Positions 1 through 5,253 of a DNA stretch of 5,253 nucleotides are shown here, in pieces. Both the position numbers and the translations under genes were made by a program. Within the stretch, counting starts at the first letter, position 1, and each line of letters begins with the position of its first letter. The notes under the pieces were generated by a model, which worked only from the letters and a program-made list of their open reading frames with translations, was not told the origin of the DNA and searched no databases. Origin of the DNA: Planctomycetota bacterium (GTDB taxonomy: Bacteria; Planctomycetota; Phycisphaerae; Sedimentisphaerales; Anaerobacaceae); assembly GCA_026386835.1 (NCBI GenBank), contig JAPLMV010000219.1, positions 1 through 5,253 of the forward strand. Direction: 5' to 3'.

Positions 1-1132
1 GGAGAATTGCAACGGCCTTTTGCTCATACCACGATACAACCAGCGAAAGCGGCAAATCATTTACGCCGCATTTAAATGCATCCGCAAGGGCAAGAGCAAT
101 TTTAACCGCTGAATAGCAGTCATTACATTGGCCTGTATCGAGCAGACGGGGAATTCCATCGATGGTGCCGTAATCGGCAGAGTTTATCCGGTATTTGCCG
201 CAGGCCGCTGTAAGAATCACACAATCCATGGGTACTTTTTCTGCAAACTCGGTGTAGTAGTTTCTTCCCGGCTTTGCACCGTCGCAGCCGCCGATAAAGA
301 AAAAGTGGCGAATTTTTCCCGCCTTTACGGCCTGGATAATTTTATCCGCCAGACCAAGCACTGCGGTGTAGTGGAATCCTGTGCTGAGTGTACCTTGAGG
401 ATTTTCCGGCAGGGGGGCAACAGAGAGTGTTTTCTTTATTACCTCACTAAAATCTCTTGTTTTAATGTGCCTGACACCTTTAACGCCTGCGATACCGGTA
501 GTGAACATCCTATCCTTATAAGAATCCTTTGGAATCATAACGCAGTTTGTCGTTATGAGAATCGCACCGCTGAATTCGTCAAATTCTTTTTTCTGATTCT
601 GCCATGCGGTTCCGTAATTGCCGACAAGATGTTTGAAGTTCCTGAGCTCCGGGTAGCCGTGTGCAGGCAGCATTTCGCCGTGAGTATAGATATTGATGCC
701 TTTGCCCTGTGTTTGTTTGAGCAGTTCATAGAGGTCGAGCAGGTCGTGACCGGTAACAACAATTCCATGTCCTGCTTTGGTGCCCCTTGCTACCGTGGCC
801 GGCGTTGGATTGCCGAATCTTGATGTGTGGGTATTATTGAGCAATTCCATTATCCGCAGGTTCATTTCGCCTGCTTTTAGCACAAGCTCCAGGTAGCGAT
901 TCAGGTCAAAATCCACGTTGGTCAGCGTCGCAAACATCGCCTCGTGCATGAAGGCGTCAACCTGTTCATCTTTCTGTCCCAGTTGGCGGGCGTGATATGC
1001 GTGGGCTGCGATGCCTTTTAGCCCGAAGATAAGCATATCCTGCAGACTTTGAATGTCCGCATCTTTGCCGCAAACACCGACCTTTGTGCATCCTGTTCCG
1101 CCTGCAGCCTGTTCACACTGATAGCAAAACAT
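1..1132 (-). CDS. hcp: Hybrid cluster protein (Hcp, hydroxylamine/NO reductase), short class III-type, 3' end cut by the window
   Basis: Cytoplasmic iron-sulfur enzyme; family members reduce hydroxylamine in vitro and NO in vivo, and some act in protein S-nitrosylation. The frame runs from ATG at 1132 off the window edge, giving 377 residues; the missing tail is probably about 50 residues, for a total near 430. The N-terminus MFCYQCEQ begins the motif C3-x2-C6-x8-C15-x5-C21, which binds a [4Fe-4S] cluster in anaerobe-type Hcp. All seven hybrid-cluster ligands known from Desulfovibrio vulgaris Hcp are identifiable: H129 (GHD), E153 (YTHGE), C197 (TTNC), C283 (GGCDG, the persulfide Cys), C311 (TAACGKYR), C336 (GQCND) and E370 (WYEQKAV), with near-identical spacing. 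The distance from C21 to the first ligand His is 108 residues against 223 in D. vulgaris, so one helical-bundle segment is absent, as in class III Hcp. The start is supported by AAGGA 7 bases upstream. It lies 32 bases after the HD gene and is probably cotranscribed with it. Family assignment is very secure; class III is inferred from length. Confidence 0.97.
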   Translation of the reverse strand, partial: MFCYQCEQAAGGTGCTKVGVCGKDADIQSLQDMLIFGLKGIAAHAYHARQLGQKDEQVDAFMHEAMFATLTNVDFDLNRYLELVLKAGEMNLRIMELLNNTHTSRFGNPTPATVARGTKAGHGIVVTGHDLLDLYELLKQTQGKGINIYTHGEMLPAHGYPELRNFKHLVGNYGTAWQNQKKEFDEFSGAILITTNCVMIPKDSYKDRMFTTGIAGVKGVRHIKTRDFSEVIKKTLSVAPLPENPQGTLSTGFHYTAVLGLADKIIQAVKAGKIRHFFFIGGCDGAKPGRNYYTEFAEKVPMDCVILTAACGKYRINSADYGTIDGIPRLLDTGQCNDCYSAVKIALALADAFKCGVNDLPLSLVVSWYEQKAVAIL

Positions 1133-1139
1133 AATTCAT

Positions 1140-1144
1140 TCCTT
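1140..1144 (-). promoter_or_regulatory. Ribosome binding site of hcp
   Basis: On the minus strand AAGGA lies 7 bases before the ATG at 1132. The 32-base gap between the HD gene stop and this ATG holds no convincing separate promoter, so hcp translation appears to depend on this site within a shared transcript. Confidence 0.65.
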
Positions 1145-1164
1145 TCATTTTTAATATTCAGATT

Positions 1165-1884
1165 TCAATCTTTTATAAACGTCTCAGCCGCTATCTGCCG
1201 GCCTTTGCTGGTTTTGAATACCGTGTCTATTATTTTTTGAAGTTTCTCCCTGTTAGCGTTTGGGAAGTCATCGGGTATATTTGTCAGCCGGTTTGCATCC
1301 CAGATTATTCTAAACTCGAGCGTATCGATATTTTTTCCGCTGTGATGATTGGCTATGATTTTGCATATATGCTCAGTTACATCAGCAGGGATGTTATGTC
1401 TTTTAAAAATTTCCTCGGCGATTGGCGGACCCTCAATTTCCTGATAATCTCCCTGGGCTGAACCGTATTTTTCTTCTGCCTTGTGAATTCCGATATCATG
1501 CAGAATCGCTGCGGCCTTGACTGTCAATGGATTTCCCCCCTCAGTTGCCTGAATCCGCTCGGCATAGTCCAGTACCGTCAATGCGTGCCTGATACGTTTT
1601 TGGTCGCTGCCGAACACCGTTTTCATTTCGTCTATAAGTTTATTGCGGGTGATATTTACAACCTCTTTCCCAAACGACGGCCCAAGGCACTGCTCGGCGT
1701 ATTGGCACCATTGCGCACAGCCAAGGGCCAGTTTCGGATTGGCGACTACCGTTTTGCAACAGCGGCATTTTCGTTCCGCCTCATCTTTAAAGAACTCAAC
1801 AGCATTTCCGCACTGGGGACACTGAATTTCAAAAATGTCTCCCAGCTTCCAGAATCTTTGGTCTTGGCCGGCGCATTTAATCAT
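1165..1884 (-). CDS. HD-domain protein with cysteine-rich zinc-ribbon-like N-terminus, hcp partner of unknown function
   Basis: A 239-residue soluble protein with two parts. Residues about 20-70 carry a cysteine-rich module: C22-P-Q-C25 and C40-x-C42-C43 look like a zinc ribbon or Fe-S site, followed by C56-x3-C60-x5-C66. Residues about 95-200 form an HD domain: H100, H129-D130 (ILHDIG), H180-H181 (NHHSG) and D196 supply the usual metal ligands. HD proteins are mostly metal-dependent phosphohydrolases acting on nucleotides or cyclic nucleotides; the substrate here cannot be read from sequence. No signal peptide or membrane segment is seen. The ATG at 1884 overlaps the end of the Rrf2 gene by 8 bases, with GAGGG 7 bases upstream, so the two are translationally coupled, and hcp follows after 32 bases. 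Placement between an Fe-S regulator and Hcp suggests a role in redox or nitrosative stress, which is inference. It could instead be a binding-only HD protein. The HD call is firm; the function is open. Confidence 0.9.
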   Translation of the reverse strand: MIKCAGQDQRFWKLGDIFEIQCPQCGNAVEFFKDEAERKCRCCKTVVANPKLALGCAQWCQYAEQCLGPSFGKEVVNITRNKLIDEMKTVFGSDQKRIRHALTVLDYAERIQATEGGNPLTVKAAAILHDIGIHKAEEKYGSAQGDYQEIEGPPIAEEIFKRHNIPADVTEHICKIIANHHSGKNIDTLEFRIIWDANRLTNIPDDFPNANREKLQKIIDTVFKTSKGRQIAAETFIKD

Positions 1885-2311
1885 TTTTTCGCCCTCTTTT
1901 CTTGTGTTTATTCTTCAGCAGGTCATCGACCGTCACTGATTGAAAATAACTATTAATATATTTCTGAAGGCCGCCCAGCGATTTACTTACCGGACAATCG
2001 GCCCGATTAGGACAGGTGTCGGTATCCAGAAGGCATCTATTGAGCGACATCGGTCCCTGTATGGCCTCTATCACCTGCTGAAGATTTATTTTAGAAGGTT
2101 TTCTGCTGAGCTGAAAACCGCCGTTAGGCCCCATAGAGCTTTCAACAAGCCGTGCCTTATTAAGTTTTTGAAATATCTTACAGGCAAGCTGATAGGGGAT
2201 TGCCTGCTCTTTTGCGACCTCGCTTGTCGACACCGGTTCCTGCTGCCAGTGTTTGGCCAAGCTCACAATTGCCCGCAGTGCGTAATCCGTATTTCTTCTA
2301 AGAATATCCAT
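1877..2311 (-). CDS. Rrf2-family iron-sulfur transcription regulator (IscR/NsrR-like)
   Basis: A 144-residue DNA-binding regulator of normal Rrf2 length. It opens with the family signature NTDYALRA (residues 7-14), then a winged helix-turn-helix with the S-T-S-E-V-A-K helix (28-34) and the wing GPNGGFQLSR (61-70). The sensor loop has three cysteines, C93-x6-C100-x5-C106, the usual count and position for [2Fe-2S] or [4Fe-4S] binding in IscR and NsrR. D9 sits where Asp8 is the fourth ligand in Streptomyces NsrR, while the position after C106 is Pro rather than the His used by IscR (C-x2-H), so an NsrR-like cluster is more likely. The tail is basic (KNKHKKRGRK). It is the first gene of a run with the HD gene and hcp, and a palindrome overlaps its own promoter, which implies autoregulation. 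NsrR controls NO-detoxifying genes including hcp in other bacteria; whether this protein senses NO, iron or redox state is inference. No Shine-Dalgarno precedes its ATG. Confidence 0.93.
   Translation of the reverse strand: MDILRRNTDYALRAIVSLAKHWQQEPVSTSEVAKEQAIPYQLACKIFQKLNKARLVESSMGPNGGFQLSRKPSKINLQQVIEAIQGPMSLNRCLLDTDTCPNRADCPVSKSLGGLQKYINSYFQSVTVDDLLKNKHKKRGRKND
1892..1896 (-). promoter_or_regulatory. Ribosome binding site of the HD gene, inside the end of the Rrf2 gene
   Basis: GAGGG on the minus strand lies 7 bases before the ATG at 1884 and falls within the last codons of the Rrf2 gene. It fixes the HD start and supports coupled translation across the 8-base overlap. Confidence 0.65.
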
Positions 2312-2312
2312 A

Positions 2313-2331
2313 TAAGACTAATATAGTCCTA
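2313..2331 (-). promoter_or_regulatory. Probable Rrf2 operator, palindrome GACTA-TAT-TAGTC
   Basis: The inner 13 bases (2316-2328) are a perfect inverted repeat, GACTA / TAT / TAGTC. With one mismatch per arm it extends to 19 bases (TAGGACTA-TAT-TAGTCTTA, 7 of 8 arm positions paired). The core equals the GACTR-WWW-YAGTC centre of the IscR type 1 site; the outer flanks match that consensus poorly. It does not resemble the known NsrR consensus. The palindrome covers the -10 box and ends 1 base before the ATG of the Rrf2 gene, so binding would block RNA polymerase. That points to self-repression of the whole Rrf2-HD-hcp unit. Confidence 0.72.
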
Positions 2332-2348
2332 CTTAATCGAATTGTCAA
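2320..2348 (-). promoter_or_regulatory. Sigma70-type promoter of the Rrf2-HD-hcp operon
   Basis: On the minus strand a consensus -35 TTGACA (2348-2343) is followed after exactly 17 bases by -10 TATATT (2325-2320), one mismatch from TATAAT. Counting about 7 bases past the -10 places the transcription start near 2312-2313, at most about 2 bases from the ATG at 2311. The strength of the boxes and the overlap with the palindrome suit a strong promoter held off by a repressor. Confidence 0.8.
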
Positions 2349-2397
2349 TAGTAAAAAAATATTTTTCTAATAATTTTAATTTCTTTTTATTGCAAGA
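2349..2397 (-). promoter_or_regulatory. A/T-rich tract upstream of the -35 box, possible UP element
   Basis: The stretch between the stop of the transglutaminase-like gene and the -35 box is almost wholly A and T, with runs of A and T including AAAAATATTTTTTT. Such tracts upstream of -35 can bind the RNA polymerase alpha subunits. The same stretch can be written as a very weak A/T-only hairpin with a T run, but there is no GC stem, so I see no convincing terminator for the upstream genes. Confidence 0.35.
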
Positions 2398-4119
2398 CTA
2401 TTGGCTGCTGTAAGTTCCATTGGCTGACAGCTGAATATGTTTTTGTAACCCCTTATTAGATAAAAAGTTATACTCACGGGGGTCTTTCAGCAGTATTTTG
2501 CCGGCATCAACAGTAATTTCGATATCCTGCATCGGATTTCTTTGACGGATAATATTTGCCAATACAAACGCTTTTTCAATTCCGTCTCCTCTGCCGTAAT
2601 TTGCCACTTCGTCCGGCTGGGCCAGCCGCTTGCCGTCATAAATAGATTCGTTCGGCATACCCTGCAGCCAGTGGTAAACCTGGTCAATCGACATATTCTT
2701 TGTCATTTCTATCGATACGGGGTTTCTCTCAATAGCCGCCTTTACAAATGGCGTCCAGTCGCAGCTTTCCATATCACGATAAGCATAAAATGCCAAATCC
2801 GCTGCGGCGTTAGTATTTCTTATTGACTTTAGATAGCTGATTATTTCTTCTCTTGTTTGTTCGACACCGATCCTGACTGGTTCGGTTTGCCTGAAGTTTT
2901 TATCGCCGGTCGGCAGCTTTGCCTTTGTAACGCAAAATTCCATGAGCTTTTCGACAAGCTCGTCTGCCGCAGAAATTTTCCTTTTAAGAAATTCTGTTAA
3001 GGTATTCCTGTCTGCCTCGCTTTTAAGGTCAAGTTTTTGTTTTTCTATAAAGTCGCTGAATTCATCGCAGCGAATTCTGTCCGGCAATTCATAATTTGCA
3101 AAATCCTCGTCGGATACCTCTGTCAGGAGCTTATCATGGGTCTTATCGCCCACAAGAAATTTGCTCGAGTGTTCATAATGAAATAAAACCTCGGCTTTGA
3201 CAAATACCGGATGGCCGTGGCAATCCCTGCAAAGCTGAAAATATCTCTGAAAGTCACTATTGGCCCGCAGGAAGTTTGCAAATATCTGTATGGTCAATTC
3301 TGTCGAAAGATATGATTCGAGCCGTTGTGTAAAATGCCCGTATGCATCTGTATTTATTGTTGCATCCTTGTCAATGCAATGGATGTATCCGCTCGGATGT
3401 GCAACAATCGTTATATTTTCATTACGCAGCGCCCGCTGCGCCTTTGCTGTAATAGCCGTTCCGTTGAACCACATCGTTTTTGTCAAAAGCCGCCGATTAT
3501 TTGTTAATATACCATCATCTATATCGATAAAATTCTGCGAATGAAGCGGCGTCAAAACCATAAATATATTTTCCAGCGGTACCCCGCAGATAATAAACGA
3601 CGCCGCTGCATATAAAGCTGAAAGCGAAACACACTCCCCGGCGCCTGTGCTGTACCCCTGTTTATGCCGAAATGCGTTCATCGCCTCGACGGTTTCCGTT
3701 TTCCAGTATGGAATAACATCCGTCGTATATTTATCCAGCCCGAAATGTTTTCGTATATCGACATCAAAATAATACTTGTCCCCCTGATAGCCGAAAAGAG
3801 CATTACTCTGTGCGATTACATCCGCAGGCAAAAATTTCTCGAACCGAGCGGTCTCACGCTGCTTTGTCGTCAGCCCCCAGGTCTCCAAATCCAGGTTGAA
3901 CTCATAATTATCCATTATATACTGCCGAAGCCGCATCAGCTTTTTCATGCTGCCCTTGCCGTCGAGCTTCTTAAAGCAGTCATCCTCTCTCCACTGCCAT
4001 ATTACCGGGCTCATAATATCAGCCAGTACCAAACTATACATCAGCTCAGGAAACACAAAAATTTCCATATCCGAAAGCGTAACGGCGGAGCTGTATTTTT
4101 CCATTTGCTCGGAGTTCAT
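2398..4119 (-). CDS. Transglutaminase-like superfamily protein, soluble, unknown function
   Basis: A 573-residue protein I do not recognise by name. Residues 155-210 look like a transglutaminase/cysteine-protease core: the nucleophile helix is GAGECVSLSALYAAAS (C163), followed 30 residues later by H193 in TPLHSQNF and a D-D-G turn (201-203). The third triad position, about 15 after the His, is Asn (N207/N208) rather than the usual Asp. Near the C-terminus, YGRGDGIEKAFVLANIIR (508-525) followed by LLKDP (543-547) resembles a second transglutaminase motif with Gly in place of Cys and no clear His, so probably a dead repeat. No signal peptide or membrane segment is evident, so it is likely cytoplasmic. 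I chose ATG 4119 because it follows the previous stop by 2 bases with GGAG about 11 bases upstream; the frame opens further to a TTG at 4146 that would overlap the preceding gene. It is probably cotranscribed with the DUF2400 gene and zwf. Possible activities are peptidase, amidase or peptide-binding; the fold call is moderate and the function unknown. Confidence 0.8.
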   Translation of the reverse strand: MNSEQMEKYSSAVTLSDMEIFVFPELMYSLVLADIMSPVIWQWREDDCFKKLDGKGSMKKLMRLRQYIMDNYEFNLDLETWGLTTKQRETARFEKFLPADVIAQSNALFGYQGDKYYFDVDIRKHFGLDKYTTDVIPYWKTETVEAMNAFRHKQGYSTGAGECVSLSALYAAASFIICGVPLENIFMVLTPLHSQNFIDIDDGILTNNRRLLTKTMWFNGTAITAKAQRALRNENITIVAHPSGYIHCIDKDATINTDAYGHFTQRLESYLSTELTIQIFANFLRANSDFQRYFQLCRDCHGHPVFVKAEVLFHYEHSSKFLVGDKTHDKLLTEVSDEDFANYELPDRIRCDEFSDFIEKQKLDLKSEADRNTLTEFLKRKISAADELVEKLMEFCVTKAKLPTGDKNFRQTEPVRIGVEQTREEIISYLKSIRNTNAAADLAFYAYRDMESCDWTPFVKAAIERNPVSIEMTKNMSIDQVYHWLQGMPNESIYDGKRLAQPDEVANYGRGDGIEKAFVLANIIRQRNPMQDIEITVDAGKILLKDPREYNFLSNKGLQKHIQLSANGTYSSQ

Positions 4120-4121
4120 AT

Positions 4122-4982
4122 TTAATTTTTCTCCAGTCCAAAACAAAACCCGAATAATTCACAATTTTCACATTCATCACGTCGTCTGCCCGTGCAGTTT
4201 TCGACTATCCCTATTCGGCTCAGCGAAAAATCATACTTGACCGGGTCGGACGGTTCAATTTTGCTGAAACCATCTGTTATTTCCAGTGCCGTTGACAAAG
4301 AAACCGTTTTGCGGCTGTAAAACCCCAGTATCCTGCATAACCTGCCCATGTGCACATCCACCGGCACAATCAATTTTGCCTTGTCAATCGATTTCCACAA
4401 GCCTGCGTCCACCTGGTCATCCCGCACCATCCATCGCAGAAACAAATTTAATCTCTTGCATGCGCTTCCGGCCTGCGGCCGCGACAGAAGATAATTTAAT
4501 CCCTTTGCAGCTTTGCCGCTATGATTTTTAGCATATATACCAAGCAGCGAATCGCAGAACATCGATAACGCAGGAATAATATTTTTGTCGGCCTGATTAT
4601 ATCCCTGAACAAAAATTTTTTCGATACTTCCATATTTGCCCAGAGCAATCTTTAATATCTCCAGCAAATCCGAGATGTCGTCGCCGATATTAAACCGGTG
4701 CCTGAATGGCTCAAGTCTTTTTCTCTTGTTGGTGTCAAAGCTCATGACAAACTCACGAGGGCTTTTCCCCATTTGTCCAAACAAACTTGTCAGGTCTTTT
4801 TCAATCTGCTGTACTCTCCCGTAAGCGAGCAGGGCGGCTAAGAGACCGGCGATTTCCCTGTCAGCCCGATTAGAATACCGATATACAAACTGCAGCGGGT
4901 CGGGCGGTATGAATCTATGTTGATTGTACTTTGCGTACAGCTTTTCCAGGACATCCTTTATTTTTATGAACTTTTTATCCAC
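4122..4982 (-). CDS. TIGR02757/DUF2400-family protein with endonuclease III-like four-Cys C-terminus
   Basis: A 286-residue protein of a conserved family of unknown function, distantly related to HhH-GPD DNA glycosylases. Family marks in order: FIPPDPLQF and REIAGLLAALLAYGR near the N-terminus (about 24-56), LEPFRHRF (90-97), WMVR with DAGLW (184-195), VPVDVHMGRL (207-216) and DPVKYDFSLSRIG (246-258). VPVDVH resembles the VDTH of endonuclease III that holds the catalytic Asp (here D209), but the G-V-G-x-K hairpin with the catalytic Lys is not seen. The end has C263-x7-C271-x2-C274-x5-C280, one residue off the endonuclease III [4Fe-4S] loop. Start: the open frame reaches back to 5165 but would overlap zwf over most of that length; GTG 4982 is the only usual start codon after the zwf stop and gives the family N-terminus. 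Its Shine-Dalgarno is weak, and the codon lies in a small inverted repeat TATCC-ACC-GGATA (4976-4988). DNA binding is inference. Confidence 0.88.
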   Translation of the reverse strand: MDKKFIKIKDVLEKLYAKYNQHRFIPPDPLQFVYRYSNRADREIAGLLAALLAYGRVQQIEKDLTSLFGQMGKSPREFVMSFDTNKRKRLEPFRHRFNIGDDISDLLEILKIALGKYGSIEKIFVQGYNQADKNIIPALSMFCDSLLGIYAKNHSGKAAKGLNYLLSRPQAGSACKRLNLFLRWMVRDDQVDAGLWKSIDKAKLIVPVDVHMGRLCRILGFYSRKTVSLSTALEITDGFSKIEPSDPVKYDFSLSRIGIVENCTGRRRDECENCELFGFCFGLEKN

Positions 4983-5017
4983 CGGATACCGCCATTTTGC
5001 ACAACCTTTGTTTCCTT

Positions 5018-5253
5018 TTAAATCCCTGAAAATTTTCGCCACTTTCGGCCGTCGGATTCGATAAGTAAATTTGCCTGAGGAAAACTTTCGCTGCCTGCCG
5101 GATATTCGTATGGCAGGGCGTTGCTGTTTTCCCATGCCCGTAAAATTGGCTCCATAAGTTTCCACGAAATTTCAACATCGTCCTGTCTTGTAAAAAGCAT
5201 CTGGTCGCCGGCCATACAGTCCAGCAGTAATCTCTGATATGCATCTGGCGGCT
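5018..5253 (-). CDS. zwf: Glucose-6-phosphate 1-dehydrogenase, C-terminal end only
   Basis: The last 77 codons of a longer gene that begins outside the window, ending in TAA at 5020-5018. The enzyme oxidises glucose 6-phosphate to 6-phosphogluconolactone with NAD(P)+, the entry to the oxidative pentose phosphate and Entner-Doudoroff routes, in the cytoplasm. The fragment follows the C-terminus of E. coli Zwf closely: PPDAYQRLLLDCMAGDQ at the edge, LFTRQDDVEISWKLMEPIL, then AW, YPAGSES and the closing ESDGRKWRKF. Active-site and Rossmann parts lie outside, so catalytic completeness cannot be judged. The next gene on the same strand starts 35 bases later, with no terminator-like hairpin in the gap, which suggests cotranscription. 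The usual partner, 6-phosphogluconolactonase, does not follow here. Confidence 0.95.
   Translation of the reverse strand, partial: PPDAYQRLLLDCMAGDQMLFTRQDDVEISWKLMEPILRAWENSNALPYEYPAGSESFPQANLLIESDGRKWRKFSGI

Noticed and set aside
128..823. Long plus-strand open frame of 231 codons
   Set aside because: It lies wholly antisense to hcp, whose minus-strand frame shows full family conservation; its own translation resembles nothing and is a shadow.
2351..2368. A/T-only hairpin with T run as a terminator after the transglutaminase-like gene
   Set aside because: The stem has no G or C pairs and would be very weak; the A/T richness is better explained as promoter-upstream sequence.
2391..2400. 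Second TAGTCTT half-site resembling the operator
   Set aside because: It overlaps the TAG stop of the upstream gene and has no matching opposite arm nearby.
3217..3231. C-x-x-C-H (CRDCH) heme c-like motif in the transglutaminase-like protein
   Set aside because: The protein has no signal peptide for export, which cytochrome c maturation needs, and there is only one such motif; probably chance or a metal site.
4120..4146. TTG start at 4146 for the transglutaminase-like gene
   Set aside because: It would overlap the preceding gene by 25 bases using a rare start codon, while ATG 4119 sits just past that gene's stop with GGAG upstream.
4983..5165. Upstream extension of the DUF2400 frame to a GTG at 5165
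   Set aside because: Much of this stretch (5018-5165) encodes the conserved C-terminus of glucose-6-phosphate dehydrogenase in another frame, and the extra 61 residues have no family likeness.
4975..5244. Minus-strand open frame of 89 codons across the zwf end
   Set aside because: It is a third frame over zwf and the gap, with no recognisable motif and no ribosome binding site.

Overview
The window reads as two consecutive gene clusters of an anaerobic bacterium, all coded on the minus strand and tightly packed. The main clue to anaerobic life is a hybrid cluster protein of the class I/III type (N-terminal C-x2-C-x8-C-x5-C). Base composition is moderate (about mid-40s % GC by eye). A planctomycete (Phycisphaerae-like) source is only an impression and cannot be settled from this sequence. 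There is no sign of phage, transposon, CRISPR, tRNA or rRNA.

Layout, in the direction of transcription (high to low coordinates). The first cluster opens with the last 77 codons of zwf, glucose-6-phosphate dehydrogenase (5253-5018). Next comes a TIGR02757/DUF2400-family protein (4982-4122) with an endonuclease III-like four-cysteine C-terminus. Two bases later starts a large soluble transglutaminase-like protein (4119-2398) with an apparent Cys-His-Asn triad and what looks like a decayed second transglutaminase fold at its C-terminus. These three look like one transcription unit.

An AT-rich gap of 86 bases (2312-2397) separates the clusters. It holds a near-ideal sigma70-type promoter (TTGACA, 17 bases, TATATT). 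Its -10 box sits inside the palindrome GACTA-TAT-TAGTC, which matches the core of the IscR type 1 operator. The predicted start of transcription falls at or within about 2 bases of the first ATG, so the first gene may be read from a leaderless mRNA.

The second cluster is a three-gene operon: an Rrf2-family iron-sulfur regulator (2311-1877), an HD-domain protein with a cysteine-rich N-terminus that overlaps it by 8 bases (1884-1165), and hcp, the hybrid cluster protein (1132 to beyond position 1). The reading I favour is a self-regulated nitrosative or redox stress unit. The Rrf2 protein would sense through a Fe-S cluster and repress its own promoter. Hcp would remove NO or hydroxylamine. The HD protein is an uncharacterised partner, possibly a metal- or redox-gated phosphohydrolase. 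Hcp is a short form lacking about 115 residues relative to the Desulfovibrio enzyme while keeping all seven hybrid-cluster ligands.

No stretch above 300 bases lacks a gene, and plus-strand open frames are shadows of the minus-strand genes.
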